Source: Mycolicibacterium aichiense (GTDB taxonomy: Bacteria > Actinomycetota > Actinomycetes > Mycobacteriales > Mycobacteriaceae). Taken from it: a stretch of DNA of 64,000 nt. The notes under the pieces were generated by a model that was not told the DNA's origin, did no database searches, and saw only the letters and a program-made list of their open reading frames with translations. The translations under genes were made by a program, and so were the position numbers. The stretch is taken from positions 4,278,001-4,342,000 of the forward strand of contig NZ_AP022561.1 of the NCBI RefSeq assembly GCF_010726245.1. Direction: 5' to 3'. Shown piece after piece: positions 9,611 to 19,077 of this stretch; within the stretch, counting starts at the first letter, position 1, and each line of letters starts with the position of its first letter.

Positions 9611-10153
9611 GTGTGGGTTCGGCTAATGGCGGCGGCGGTCGTGGTGGGGACAGCGCTCGCCGGCTGTAGCTCCGGTGACTCGACGGTGGCCAAGACTCCG
9701 CAGCCGACGACGAGCGCGGTGACCACCACCGAAGCGCCCCCGCCGCCACCACCGCCGACGACGACCACAACGCCGCCGCCGGACCCATGCGCCGTCAATC
9801 TGGCGGCGCCGGCCATCGCGCAGACCGTTTCCGAACTCCCCCGCGACCCGAACAGCAACCAGGGCTGGTACCCGGTCCCGATCGCCGGCAACTACAACGA
9901 GTGTGCGCAACTGTCGGCCATCATCATCAAGGCCAACACCAACGCCGCCAATCCCAACACCCGGGCGGTGATGTTCCATCTCGGTAAGTTCATCCCGACC
10001 GGGGTGCCCGACACCTACGGCTTCAACGGCGTCGACACCACGCAGAGCACCGGCGACACCGTCGCGCTGTCCTACGTCAACGGCTTGGGCATGCAGAGCG
10101 TGGTGAAATTCCGCTGGAACGGCAACGGCGTGGAGCTCATCGGCAACGGCTGA
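9611..10153 (+). CDS. lprE: LppP/LprE-family lipoprotein
   Basis: A 180-residue protein with a short signal peptide and lipobox LAGC (Cys near residue 19), so it should be lipidated and anchored on the outer face of the membrane. A Thr/Pro linker (PPPPPPPTTTTTPPPD) leads to a domain with Cys residues in DPCAVN and NYNECAQ that could form a disulfide. This arrangement and the position next to deaD match lprE (Rv1252c). The GTG at 9611 is chosen because a -10 hexamer sits exactly where a leaderless start needs it; ATG at 9626 would shorten the signal peptide too far. The function is not established from sequence. Confidence 0.8.
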   Translation: MWVRLMAAAVVVGTALAGCSSGDSTVAKTPQPTTSAVTTTEAPPPPPPPTTTTTPPPDPCAVNLAAPAIAQTVSELPRDPNSNQGWYPVPIAGNYNECAQLSAIIIKANTNAANPNTRAVMFHLGKFIPTGVPDTYGFNGVDTTQSTGDTVALSYVNGLGMQSVVKFRWNGNGVELIGNG

Positions 10154-10171
10154 GCAGTCGGTGCGCTCCCA

Positions 10172-10564
10172 CTAGGCGACGGTCAGCACGCCCTGCATGT
10201 TGGCGTGGTACTTGCAGTGAAACGGATAGGTGCCCGGCGTCGTCGGGGCGGTCAGAGTCTCCCTGCCGCCGCCACCTGAGATCCGGACATCGAACTCGTT
10301 GTTCGCGTCCGCAGTGACGGTGTGGTTCTCCGAGTCGTTGTTGACGATCGTCAACTGCTGGCCCGGTTTGACTGACGGCGGCACCGTGTAGCTCATGTTC
10401 GAGATGACGATGTCACCCCCGGACGCGGGGGCGGCACTCGTCACGACGGGGAGGGGCGTCAGCGGAGCAGCGGATTGAGACGACGACTGGGTGTCGCCGC
10501 CACACCCGCTCAAGAACGCAGCGGCAAGCAACGATGACGACATCAGTATCGCTGTGCGCCTCAT
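10172..10564 (-). CDS. Cupredoxin-domain lipoprotein (plastocyanin/azurin type)
   Basis: A 130-residue secreted lipoprotein. The signal peptide ends in the lipobox LSGCGG, a Ser/Ala/Pro linker follows, then a single cupredoxin domain (residues about 45-130). Type 1 copper ligands are visible: His in SENHTV and Cys, His and Met in PFHCKYHANMQG. It probably carries electrons or binds copper at the outer membrane face. ATG at 10564 is preceded by AAAGGGAAG. It is convergent with lprE (18 bases between stops) and divergent from the nuclease-helicase gene. Confidence 0.88.
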   Translation of the reverse strand: MRRTAILMSSSLLAAAFLSGCGGDTQSSSQSAAPLTPLPVVTSAAPASGGDIVISNMSYTVPPSVKPGQQLTIVNNDSENHTVTADANNEFDVRISGGGGRETLTAPTTPGTYPFHCKYHANMQGVLTVA

Positions 10565-10709
10565 GATCTTCCCTTTCACCGGGATAGTTCCGGCGGGCCG
10601 CCAACGGCACAATCCGCGAACGGCCGCACGAATACACGGTACGAGTCCCCGCGCAGCAGAGTTCCGAAACGCTCATAGTCGCCCACGGCCGGCCGTCGGT
10701 CGCCCCGCC

Positions 10710-10715
10710 TACAGT
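10710..10715 (+). promoter_or_regulatory. Leaderless -10 (TACAGT) of the nuclease-helicase gene
   Basis: TACAGT ends 6 bases before the GTG at 10722; no Shine-Dalgarno sequence is present, consistent with a leaderless mRNA. Confidence 0.45.
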
Positions 10716-10721
10716 GAGTCT

Positions 10722-13700
10722 GTGTTCGTCGCCGACGACCGGGTCGTCTACAGCGCCTCCGACCTCGCCGCCGCCGCGCGATGCGAGTACGCCTTGCTGC
10801 GCGCCTTCGACGCCAAGCTCGGCCGCGGCCCCGCGGTGTCGGTCGAAGACGAGCTGCTGGCCCGAACCGCCGAGCTCGGTGACCAGCACGAGCAGCGTCA
10901 TCTCGACGAGCTGCGCTCACTGTCCGACGTCGCCGTCATCGGCAGGCCGTCCTACTCCGTCGCCGGCCTGACCGCCGCGGCCGAGGCCACCCTGAGCGCG
11001 GTCGGGCGGCGCGCACCCGTCATCTACCAGGCCGCCATGTTCGACGGCCGGTTCGCCGGATTCGCCGACTTCCTGGTGCTCGACGGTGATCGCTACCGGT
11101 TGCGCGACACCAAACTCGCCCGGTCGGTGAAGGTCGAGGCACTCCTGCAGCTGGCCGCGTACGCCGAGACACTCGCGGCAGCCGGCGTGCAAGTCCACGA
11201 TGAGGTGGAGCTGGTCCTGGGCAACGGGTCGACGACGTCCTATCGCGTCGCCGAACTGCTGCCGGTCTACCGTTCCCGTCGCGCCGAGTTGCAGGGGCTG
11301 CTGGATCGCCACCTGGCCGGCGATGCCGCGGTCAGCTGGTCCGACGAGACCGTGCGGGCGTGCATGCGCTGCCCGGAATGCGACACGCAGGTGCGCGAGT
11401 CCGATGACCTGCTGCTGGTCGCGGGAATCCGGGTCAGCCAGCGCGCGCGCCTGCTCGAGGCGGGCATCACCACGCTGCACCAGCTGGCCGAGCACACCGG
11501 CCCGGTGCCGGAGATGCCGGCCCGGATGGTCGACACGCTGAAACGCCAAGCCCGCCTGCAGATCGCCCCGCGGGTGGGTGGCAAACCGCCGTACGAGGTC
11601 GCCGACCCGCAGCCGCTGATGCTGCTGCCGGATCCGGACAAGGGTGACCTGTTCTTCGATTTCGAGGGCGACCCGTTGTGGACGGCCGACGGCACCGACT
11701 GGGGTTTGGAGTACATGTTCGGTGTGCTCGGTGCGGGCGGGGACTTCCGGCCGCTGTGGGCCCACAACCGGCGCGAAGAGCGCAAGGCGCTCAAGGCTTT
11801 TCTGGACATGGTGCGCAAGCGCCGCAAGCGGCACCCGAAAATGCACATCTACCACTACGCGGCCTACGAGCGGACAGCGTTGTTGCGGCTGGCCGGTCGC
11901 TATGGCGAGGGCGAGAACGAAGTCGACGACCTGTTGCGCAACGGTGTGCTGGTGGACTTGTATCCCCTGGTGCGCAAGAGCATTCGGGTCGGTACCGAGA
12001 ACTACAGCCTGAAGTCGCTCGAGCCGCTGTACATGGGAGCCGAGCTGAGGGGCGGCGACGTCACCACCGCGACCGACTCGATCACCGAATATGCGCGCTA
12101 CTGCGAACTGCTCGCCGACGGCCGGGCCGACGAGGCCGCGACGGTACTCAAGCAGATCGAGGACTACAACCTCTACGACTGCCGATCCACCCGGGTATTG
12201 CGGGACTGGTTGCTGCAGCGCGCCTTTGAGGCCGGGGTGCCCCCGCTGGGCGCACAGCCGGTCGCCGACGGCGGGCAGGTCGACGTCGACGATGACCTGT
12301 CGCGCGCACTGGGCGCGTTCGCCGGCGACGATGTCACCGCGCGCAGTCCCGAGCAGCGGGCGGTGGCGATGATCGCCGCAGCCCGCGGGTATCACCGCCG
12401 CGAGGATAAACCCTTCTGGTGGGGCCATTTCGACCGGTTGAACAGTCCCGTAGACGAGTGGTCCGACACCCCGGGAGTTTTCCTCGCCGAGAACGTAACC
12501 GTCGACACCGACTGGAACGTACCACCACGCGCCCGCAAACAGCAGCGACGACTGGTGTTGACCGGCTCGATCGCGGCCGGCGAGCTCGACCGCGACATGT
12601 ACGCGATGTACCAGCCGCCCACCCCGGCAGGCCTGTCCGACGACCCGGAGCGGCGCGCGTACTCCTCGGTCACCGTGCTCGGGTGCGACGACCCGGCCGC
12701 GCCGACCGAGGTACTGGTGATGGAACGAGAACCGAAGAGCGGCGGGGTATTCGATGCCGTTCCGTTCGCGCTGACGCCCGGTCCCCCGTTTCCGACGAAG
12801 GCGCTGCGCGAGTCGATCGACGCGGCCGCAGTCCAGATCGCCGCCGGACTTCCCGCCCTACCGCAGTCAGCGGTGGTCGACATCCTGCTGCGACGGCCAC
12901 CCCGAACCGGTGGGCCGCTGCCTCGAACGCAGGACTGCGTCGCGAACATCACCGCCGCTCTGCTGGCGCTGGATTCGTCGTATGTAGCGGTGCACGGACC
13001 GCCCGGCACCGGCAAGACGCACACCGCAGCCCGGGTCATCGCCGTCCTGGTCAACGAACATCGCTGGCGCATCGGCGTCGTCGCGCAGTCACATGCCGTG
13101 GTGGAGAACCTGTTTCGCGACATCATCGGCGCCGGCGTCGACCCGGCCGTGGTGGCCAAGAAGCCCAGCGGGACGGGCCCCTGGACAGATATCGACGAAA
13201 AGACCTATCCCGCGTTCATCGGCGGCAACGACGGCTGCGTGATCGGCGGCACGGCATGGGATTTCGCGAACTCGTCGCGGGTGCCCCCGGCCAGCCTGGA
13301 CCTGCTGGTCATCGAGGAGGCCGGCCAGTTCTGCCTTGCCAACACCATCGCCGTCGCACACGCCGCGAGCAACCTGCTGCTGCTGGGGGACCCGCAGCAA
13401 CTCCCGCAGGTCAGCCAGGGCACCCACCCTGAGCCGGTGGACGCCTCGGCGCTCGGCTGGCTCGTCGACGGGCAGCACACGCTGCCCGAGGAACTCGGCT
13501 ACTTTCTGGACCGCTCCTACCGAATGCATCCGGCGGTATGTGCGGCGGTGTCGCGGCTGTCCTACGACAACCGGCTGCACTCGGTCGAGGAGCGCACCGC
13601 GGCACGCCACCTCGACGGTGTCGAGCCCGGGGTGCAGGTACTGACCGTCGACCACGACGGCAACTCGACGGACAGCCGTGAAGAGGCCGAGACGATCGTT

Positions 13701-14111
13701 GCCGCGATCGAGGCGATGCTGGGGTCGGCCTGGACCGACGAGGACGGCACCCGGCCGCTGGCCGCCGCCGACGTGCTGATCGTGACCCCGTACAACGCGC
13801 AGGTGGTGCTGCTGCGGCGGTTGCTCGACGCGGCCGGGCTCTCGGACGTGCAGGCCGGCACGGTGGACAAGTTCCAGGGCCGACAGGCCCCGGTGGTGTT
13901 CGTGTCGCTGGTGGCCTCCTCGATCGCCGAGGTACCGCGCGGAATCTCCTTCCTGCTCAACCGCAATCGGCTCAACGTCGCGGTCAGCCGGGCTAAATAT
14001 GCGGCGATGATCGTGCGTTCGGCACTGCTGACCGACTATCTGCCCTCCACGCCGGCGGGGTTGGTGGAGTTGGGAGCATTCCTGGCCATGTGTGGTAAAC
14101 CCACGGCATGA
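10722..14111 (+). CDS. TM0106-family RecB-like nuclease fused to a UPF1-like helicase
   Basis: An 1129-residue multidomain protein. Residues about 1-230 form a PD-(D/E)XK nuclease domain with Asp129-x-Lys131 in LRDTKLA and the QLAAYAE helix. A Cys pair (CMRCPEC) follows near residue 214. Residues about 300-500 contain FFDFEGDP, HYAAYERTAL and YNLYDCRSTRVL, the pattern of an RNase H-like exonuclease domain. The C-terminal half is a superfamily 1 helicase: Walker A GPPGTGKT (759-766), IEEAGQF, GDPQQLP, VDKFQGRQ and RNRLNVAVSRAK. It should bind and process nucleic acid, probably in DNA repair. It corresponds in position to Rv1251c. The downstream flavoprotein gene overlaps its stop by 4 bases. 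Confidence 0.88.
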   Translation: MFVADDRVVYSASDLAAAARCEYALLRAFDAKLGRGPAVSVEDELLARTAELGDQHEQRHLDELRSLSDVAVIGRPSYSVAGLTAAAEATLSAVGRRAPVIYQAAMFDGRFAGFADFLVLDGDRYRLRDTKLARSVKVEALLQLAAYAETLAAAGVQVHDEVELVLGNGSTTSYRVAELLPVYRSRRAELQGLLDRHLAGDAAVSWSDETVRACMRCPECDTQVRESDDLLLVAGIRVSQRARLLEAGITTLHQLAEHTGPVPEMPARMVDTLKRQARLQIAPRVGGKPPYEVADPQPLMLLPDPDKGDLFFDFEGDPLWTADGTDWGLEYMFGVLGAGGDFRPLWAHNRREERKALKAFLDMVRKRRKRHPKMHIYHYAAYERTALLRLAGRYGEGENEVDDLLRNGVLVDLYPLVRKSIRVGTENYSLKSLEPLYMGAELRGGDVTTATDSITEYARYCELLADGRADEAATVLKQIEDYNLYDCRSTRVLRDWLLQRAFEAGVPPLGAQPVADGGQVDVDDDLSRALGAFAGDDVTARSPEQRAVAMIAAARGYHRREDKPFWWGHFDRLNSPVDEWSDTPGVFLAENVTVDTDWNVPPRARKQQRRLVLTGSIAAGELDRDMYAMYQPPTPAGLSDDPERRAYSSVTVLGCDDPAAPTEVLVMEREPKSGGVFDAVPFALTPGPPFPTKALRESIDAAAVQIAAGLPALPQSAVVDILLRRPPRTGGPLPRTQDCVANITAALLALDSSYVAVHGPPGTGKTHTAARVIAVLVNEHRWRIGVVAQSHAVVENLFRDIIGAGVDPAVVAKKPSGTGPWTDIDEKTYPAFIGGNDGCVIGGTAWDFANSSRVPPASLDLLVIEEAGQFCLANTIAVAHAASNLLLLGDPQQLPQVSQGTHPEPVDASALGWLVDGQHTLPEELGYFLDRSYRMHPAVCAAVSRLSYDNRLHSVEERTAARHLDGVEPGVQVLTVDHDGNSTDSREEAETIVAAIEAMLGSAWTDEDGTRPLAAADVLIVTPYNAQVVLLRRLLDAAGLSDVQAGTVDKFQGRQAPVVFVSLVASSIAEVPRGISFLLNRNRLNVAVSRAKYAAMIVRSALLTDYLPSTPAGLVELGAFLAMCGKPTA

Positions 14112-15460
14112 GTTCTTCGCTGGCCGAACGGCTCCGGGGCATCGTGGGTGAGGCACACGTCCTCACCGACGCCGATGTCCTGGATGGCCGCAGCGTCGAT
14201 TACACCGGGCGGTACCGCGGCACGGCCAGCGCGCTGGTGCGGCCCGGCTCGACCGATGAGGTCGCCGCGGTGCTGCGGGAGTGTCGCGAGGCCGGGGTGT
14301 GCGTGACGGTCCAGGGCGGGCGTACGTCGCTGGTGGCAGGAACAGTTCCTGAGCACGACGACGTGTTGCTGTCCACTGAACGGCTCACGCAGATCGGTGC
14401 TGTCGATGTCGTCGAGCGGCGGATCCGCGTCGGGGCGGGTGTGACCGCGGCGGCCGTCCAGCGCGCGGCCGCTGCGGCCGGGCTGCTGTTCGGTGTCGAC
14501 CTCGCGGCACGGGATTCCGCCACAGTCGGCGGGATGGCGTCGACCAACGCCGGCGGCCTGCGTACCGTCCGCTACGGCAATATGGGCGAACAGGTGCTCG
14601 GTCTGGACATCGCGCTGCCCGACGGATCGGTGGTACACCGGCACAGCCAGGTGCGGGCCGACAACACCGGCTACGACCTGGCCTCACTGTTCATCGGCGC
14701 CGAGGGCACTCTGGGCGTCGTCACCGGTTTGGACCTTCGGCTGCACCCGGCGCCCAGGCATCGGGTGACGGCGGTGTGCGGATTCCATGACCTGCACGCC
14801 CTGGTGAGCGCGGGGCGCGCGCTGCGTGACACCGAATCGATTGCGGCCCTTGAGCTCATCGACGCGCGGGCGGCCGCGCTGGCCGCCGAGCATTTCGACG
14901 TGCCGGTGCCCACCGACGGAGCGTGGCTGCTGCTGATCGAGCTGGCCGGTGAGACCGATCTGACCGAGCGCCTGGCCGATGCACTGGCGGATGCCGAGCT
15001 GGCCGGTGAGCCGGCCGTCGGCGTCGACAGCACCGCCCAGCAGCGGCTCTGGCAGGTCCGGGAGTCCACCGCCGAGGTGGTCGGGCTGTTCGGGCCACCG
15101 CTGAAATTCGATGTCTCCCTGCCACTGTCGGCGATCCCGTCGTTCGCCGCGGACTCCACCGGTCTGGTCGCCGAGCACGCACCCGAGGCGGTCCCGGTTC
15201 TGTTCGGCCACGTCGGTGAGGGCAATCTGCACCTGAACGTCCTGCGCTGCGGTGCCGAACAGGAAGCGCACCTGTACGCCGCGATGATGAATCTGATTGC
15301 CGCCCATGGCGGGAACGTCAGCTCGGAGCACGGCGTGGGCAGCCGCAAGCGTGCATACCTGTCGATGGCGCGCACTGAGCAGGACATCGCCGCGATGCGC
15401 ACGATCAAGGCGGCCTTCGACCCGACGGGCTACCTGAATCCGGCAGTGCTGTTCGACTAG
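14108..15460 (+). CDS. FAD-linked oxidase, GlcD/D-lactate dehydrogenase-like
   Basis: A 450-residue flavoprotein with an N-terminal PCMH-type FAD-binding domain (VTVQGGRTSLVAGTVP near residue 60, then GGMASTNAGGLRTVRYG) and a C-terminal GlcD-type domain with the conserved HVGEGNLHLNVL and SSEHGVGSRKRAYL. Such enzymes oxidise D-2-hydroxy acids. Its ATG overlaps the nuclease-helicase stop by 4 bases, so they are co-transcribed, although no functional link is obvious. A role beside the neighbouring lactonase/aldolase cluster is possible but unproven. Confidence 0.88.
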   Translation: MSSSLAERLRGIVGEAHVLTDADVLDGRSVDYTGRYRGTASALVRPGSTDEVAAVLRECREAGVCVTVQGGRTSLVAGTVPEHDDVLLSTERLTQIGAVDVVERRIRVGAGVTAAAVQRAAAAAGLLFGVDLAARDSATVGGMASTNAGGLRTVRYGNMGEQVLGLDIALPDGSVVHRHSQVRADNTGYDLASLFIGAEGTLGVVTGLDLRLHPAPRHRVTAVCGFHDLHALVSAGRALRDTESIAALELIDARAAALAAEHFDVPVPTDGAWLLLIELAGETDLTERLADALADAELAGEPAVGVDSTAQQRLWQVRESTAEVVGLFGPPLKFDVSLPLSAIPSFAADSTGLVAEHAPEAVPVLFGHVGEGNLHLNVLRCGAEQEAHLYAAMMNLIAAHGGNVSSEHGVGSRKRAYLSMARTEQDIAAMRTIKAAFDPTGYLNPAVLFD

Positions 15461-15609
15461 GTGCGGCTTGCGCCCCCGCCTCGGAGCGACAAAGTCCGTG
15501 AATGGGAGTCATCGACCGGCCCGGCGCACCGAGATCGACACCACCGTGACCCCCACTCGAACTTTCCCGCGCTACCGTCGATCTCGCCGCCGGGCTCACG
15601 CCGACCGAA

Positions 15610-16416
15610 CTACCGAGGCCGCACCAACACCGACTGCGCAATGACGCCGAGGGCCCCGTCGTCGTCGAACAGGGTGCCGACCGTCGTCCCCACCCCATCC
15701 GGGCCGTACATCGTCTCGGCGCGGATACCCGTCCACTCACCGACCGGGACCCGGTGCAGATGCACCACCAGATCGGTATTGAGGAACGTGTACTTCCTGA
15801 TGTCGATCTTCGAGCCGATGCCATTGGCGCAGTCGGCGACCGCGAACAACCGCTCCAGCGGGGTGATCTCCTCGCCTGCCACCAGATCGACCTGCGGCCG
15901 CAGCCACGATTCGCCCGGACCGGGTGCCAGGGGGTCGGTCAGCCACAGCCACTGGAGGCTGTGCACGTAATTGCGGTCGAAGTTGTCGGCAAGGTTGCGA
16001 TTGACCCCCGTCGAGCGCGGTGACAGCGGAGCGACCGGCGCCGACAGCAGCGCTTCGGTGTCCAGCGTCAGCATCCGCCATCCGCTGGCACTGGCGACCG
16101 GGCGGGGCTGCCCGTCCGGGCCCGTACCGAGCATCTGGGCGGACACCAATTCGATTTGTTTGCCGCGTCGTTCGACGGACGCGGTCATCCACAGATCACC
16201 GTCCGCCGGAACCGGGCCCAGCAGATCCACGACCACCCGGCTGAGCCGGGTGTCGTCTCGACGCTGACAACCCTGCAGGGCACGGACCAACAGAGCCGAC
16301 ACCGGGCCGCCGTGCTGAATGTGCGACGTCCACGTGCTGCGAACCAAGTCGGTGGCCCGGAACTTCTCCCCGCGGGGATCGTCCGGGTCGACGAGTTCGT
16401 AGTAGCTGTCGGTCAT
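15610..16416 (-). CDS. TesB-like acyl-CoA thioesterase family protein
   Basis: A 268-residue protein with a double hot-dog layout. The N-terminal half has STWTSHIQHGGPVSALLVRAL and the C-terminal half has DRNYVHSLQWLW and TFLNTDLVVHLHR, typical of actinobacterial thioesterase-family proteins related to TesB. The ATG at 16416 is preceded by GAGAGGTGACC and follows the SMP-30 stop by 2 bases, so the two are co-translated. It would hydrolyse an acyl-CoA released by the adjacent catabolic cluster. The assignment is by fold-like pattern. Confidence 0.75.
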   Translation of the reverse strand: MTDSYYELVDPDDPRGEKFRATDLVRSTWTSHIQHGGPVSALLVRALQGCQRRDDTRLSRVVVDLLGPVPADGDLWMTASVERRGKQIELVSAQMLGTGPDGQPRPVASASGWRMLTLDTEALLSAPVAPLSPRSTGVNRNLADNFDRNYVHSLQWLWLTDPLAPGPGESWLRPQVDLVAGEEITPLERLFAVADCANGIGSKIDIRKYTFLNTDLVVHLHRVPVGEWTGIRAETMYGPDGVGTTVGTLFDDDGALGVIAQSVLVRPR

Positions 16417-16418
16417 GG

Positions 16419-17267
16419 TCACCTCTCGATTGACGGAAAGCCCGCGCCGGGGATGTCGACCCTGACCATCTCGACGCACGATCCCCGGGTGCCGACGAGC
16501 CGCTGTGGATACGCATCGGGGGCCGACACCAAGAAAAGGGTGCGCCGGTCCGGGCCGCCGAGCATGCAGGCGATCGCCGCGCGGTCACCGATGTCGATGC
16601 GGTCGGTGACCTCACCCCCGGCCACCACCCGCTCGAACTGATGCGCCAGGGTCATCGACGTCCACACCCCGCCGTCCTCGTCCAGGGCGATTCCGTCCGG
16701 CGGACCGTCGAGCCCGTCGGCGAAGACCCGACGCCCGGACAGAGACCCGTCGGCGCCGATCTCGTAGGCGGTCAGCCGCCGCCCGATCGATTCGGCGACG
16801 ATCAGCGTGCCGCCGTCCGGCGTGATCGCCATCCCGTTGGGGAAATCGAGATCACCGGCCACCACGGTCGCCGCATTGTCGAGATCGAGCCGGGCGATGA
16901 TGCCCCCCTCGCGGGCTTGCGAACCGATAAAGGCCCGGCCCTGCGGGTCGACCACCATGTCGCCGAGGCCGGCGGGTGCGATCCCGGACAGGTCGGCGAT
17001 CTCGGTGACGACTTCCCCGTCATAGCCCAGCACCAGCCGGCGTTCGGTGGACACGATCAACAACGTGCCGTCGGGACGAAACCCCAGACCGGCCGGTGCG
17101 TGCCCGGGCAGCCCCACCGTGGTCACCGACCCGTCGATGCTGATCGTGTGCACGGCCTCGCCAAGCATGTCCGAGATCCACAGCAGGCCTTCAAACCAGC
17201 GGGGGCCTTCACCGAAGCAGAATCCGCTGGCAAGCTGAGCGCGAGACAAGGAGCCGAGAACGGTCAT
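16419..17267 (-). CDS. SMP-30/gluconolactonase-family lactonase
   Basis: A 282-residue six-bladed beta-propeller of the SMP-30/Gre/LRE family. The family metal ligand Glu is in FGEGPRW at about residue 19, with LGDMVVDPQGRAFIG near 101, FPNGMAITPDG near 137 and a PPDGIALDEDGGVW segment near 190. These are metal-dependent lactonases. It is divergent from the zinc dehydrogenase/BVMO operon across an 86-base gap that contains a duplicated promoter motif. A lactonase next to a Baeyer-Villiger monooxygenase fits opening of a lactone made from a cyclic ketone. Confidence 0.88.
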   Translation of the reverse strand: MTVLGSLSRAQLASGFCFGEGPRWFEGLLWISDMLGEAVHTISIDGSVTTVGLPGHAPAGLGFRPDGTLLIVSTERRLVLGYDGEVVTEIADLSGIAPAGLGDMVVDPQGRAFIGSQAREGGIIARLDLDNAATVVAGDLDFPNGMAITPDGGTLIVAESIGRRLTAYEIGADGSLSGRRVFADGLDGPPDGIALDEDGGVWTSMTLAHQFERVVAGGEVTDRIDIGDRAAIACMLGGPDRRTLFLVSAPDAYPQRLVGTRGSCVEMVRVDIPGAGFPSIER

Positions 17268-17272
17268 GCCCT

Positions 17273-17304
17273 ACCTTTACAAAACATCGCACAAATGTCA
17301 CGCT
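17273..17304 (+). promoter_or_regulatory. Repeated promoter motif, copy 1
   Basis: ACCTTTACA, 14 unrelated bases, then TGTCACGCT. Read on the plus strand it is TTTACA (-35), a 17-base spacer ending in an extended -10 TGT, and CACGCT (-10). It would start transcription near 17311, 43 bases before the dehydrogenase operon. The two 9-mers recur at the same spacing at 22191-22222. The imperfect ACA-N-TGT symmetry could alternatively be an operator serving both divergent operons. Confidence 0.5.
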
Positions 17305-17353
17305 CCGTACGTGGCACTGTCAACGACCCACGCGTTACCGGAGGCCTGAGCCT

Positions 17354-18325
17354 GTGTGGTGTTATCGGCTTGTCGCGCCGTACACGTTCGAACGGGTCAC
17401 GGTGCTCGACCCGTCGCACGACCGGCTGCGCGACGGACAGGTGCTGCTCAAGTTCCTGGCCGCCGGCATCTGCGGCAGCGACATCCCCGGTTTCAAGGGC
17501 GTGCAGGGCCGCCTGCCCGGCGACACCGGGGCACTCGCCGCCGAGCTGGCGGGCTTCCCGGTCCACGAGATCGTCGGCGAGGTCCTGGCCAGTAACCACC
17601 CCGAGCACCAGCCCGGTGACCGCGTCGTCGGCTGGGCGTCCGGATTCGACGGCCTGATGGAATTCGTGATCTCCGACGGCAACGGACTGGCTCCCTACGA
17701 CCCGTCGCTGAGCCCGGCCCACGCGGTGGGTCTGCAGCCGCTGGCCTGCATTCTGTATGCGCTCGAACAACTTCCACGGCTGGACGGCAAACGGGTGGCC
17801 GTGATCGGCCAGGGATCGATCGGGTTGTTGTTCTCCTTTGCGGCCAAATCCGCCGGCGCAGCACACGTCATCGGGGTCGACCCCATCTACCGTGACGACG
17901 TCGGCGCGACGTTCGGTGTGGACACCGTGGTTCGGTCCACCAGCGACCGTTGGGTGGCGCACCTGGCACCGCACGACAAACCCGACATCGTCATCGAAGC
18001 CGTCGGGCACCAGGTCGCCACCCTCAACAACGCGGTCGAAGCGGCCGGATTCGGCGGCACCGTGTTCTATTTCGGTGTGCCCGACGACGACAGCTATCCG
18101 ATCAGCATGCGCACCATGTTGCGCAACAATCTCACGCTGAAATCCGGTGTGACACTGGACCGCCGGCGAGTGCTCGACGCCGCGGACGCGTTCGCCCGCA
18201 AGCATCCCGACCTGTTGGGCAACTACGTCACGCACACCTTCGACGTCGCCGACGTGCAGGAGGCTTTCGAGTTCGCCTGCCGCCCGACCCCGGGACGGGT
18301 CAAGATCTCGATCGTGGCCTCATGA
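17354..18325 (+). CDS. Medium-chain zinc-type alcohol dehydrogenase
   Basis: A 323-residue MDR-superfamily oxidoreductase. Cys40 in GICGSD and His71-Glu72 in FPVHEIVGEV match the catalytic zinc ligands; the Rossmann motif is VAVIGQGSIGLL. The lobe that normally carries the four-Cys structural zinc is missing: VVGWASGFDGLMEF follows directly, and this explains the short length against the usual 340-380. It starts with GTG and is the first gene of an operon in which the next four starts are tightly coupled. It probably oxidises an alcohol produced in the pathway. Confidence 0.87.
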   Translation: MWCYRLVAPYTFERVTVLDPSHDRLRDGQVLLKFLAAGICGSDIPGFKGVQGRLPGDTGALAAELAGFPVHEIVGEVLASNHPEHQPGDRVVGWASGFDGLMEFVISDGNGLAPYDPSLSPAHAVGLQPLACILYALEQLPRLDGKRVAVIGQGSIGLLFSFAAKSAGAAHVIGVDPIYRDDVGATFGVDTVVRSTSDRWVAHLAPHDKPDIVIEAVGHQVATLNNAVEAAGFGGTVFYFGVPDDDSYPISMRTMLRNNLTLKSGVTLDRRRVLDAADAFARKHPDLLGNYVTHTFDVADVQEAFEFACRPTPGRVKISIVAS

Positions 18326-19077
18326 CCGCCAGCAGACTGCAGCAGGCGCTCGCCGACAAACCGCAGGTATGGGGTGGCTGGATCACCGGTCCCACCTTTC
18401 TCGGCCCCGACGAATTCGCCCACGCCGGTTACGACTACGTCGGTTTCGACATCCAGCACGGCTACCTCGACGACGCCGAGGTTGCGCAGATCCTGCGCCG
18501 TATGGAGCACGTCCCGATCGCCACCGCGGTCCGGGTGCCCTCGACGGCGGCCGCACCGATCGGGCGTGTGCTCGACGCCGGCGCCGACGCGATCATCGTC
18601 GCGATGGTCGACCGTCCCGAACAGGCCGCCGAAGCGGTGGCGGCAACCCGCTACGCGCCCATCGGCATCCGAAGCTTCGGTCCCCTCCGGGCCAGCCTGG
18701 GTATCGACCCCGTTGCGTTGGCTGATCGGGTGAGCGTGTTCGCGATGATCGAGACCGCAGCCGGCCTGGACGCGGTCGACGAGATCTGCGCGGTCCCCGG
18801 TCTTGCCGGCGTCTACGTCGGACCGGCGGACCTCGCAATCTCCCTCGGCCACGAGGTGGTCAAGGCGACCAGCCGGCCGAAGGTGAGGGATGCGATCGTC
18901 CGCGTACACCAGGCCGCAGCGGCGGCGGGCATCGTGGCCGGCATCCACGCCGGTGATGGGAACACAGGAAAGGAACTGGCCGCGTTGGGCTTTCAGCTGA
19001 TCACCTTGGCCCCGGAGTCGCAGGCTTTGCGCCGCGGGGCAATTGCGCATCTCGCCGAAGCGAAAGGACGCGCATGA
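18322..19077 (+). CDS. HpcH/HpaI-family aldolase
   Basis: A 251-residue class II pyruvate aldolase-type protein. Family signatures are the AGYDYVGFDIQHG segment, where the His lies in the usual FVWIDMEHG position, RVPSTAAAPIGRVLDAGADAI and MIETAAGLDAVDEI, whose Glu is the usual metal ligand, followed by GVYVGPADLAISLG. It should cleave or form a carbon bond in a 2-keto-hydroxy acid. The ATG overlaps the dehydrogenase stop by 4 bases and its own stop overlaps the SDR start by 4. Confidence 0.9.
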   Translation: MTASRLQQALADKPQVWGGWITGPTFLGPDEFAHAGYDYVGFDIQHGYLDDAEVAQILRRMEHVPIATAVRVPSTAAAPIGRVLDAGADAIIVAMVDRPEQAAEAVAATRYAPIGIRSFGPLRASLGIDPVALADRVSVFAMIETAAGLDAVDEICAVPGLAGVYVGPADLAISLGHEVVKATSRPKVRDAIVRVHQAAAAAGIVAGIHAGDGNTGKELAALGFQLITLAPESQALRRGAIAHLAEAKGRA

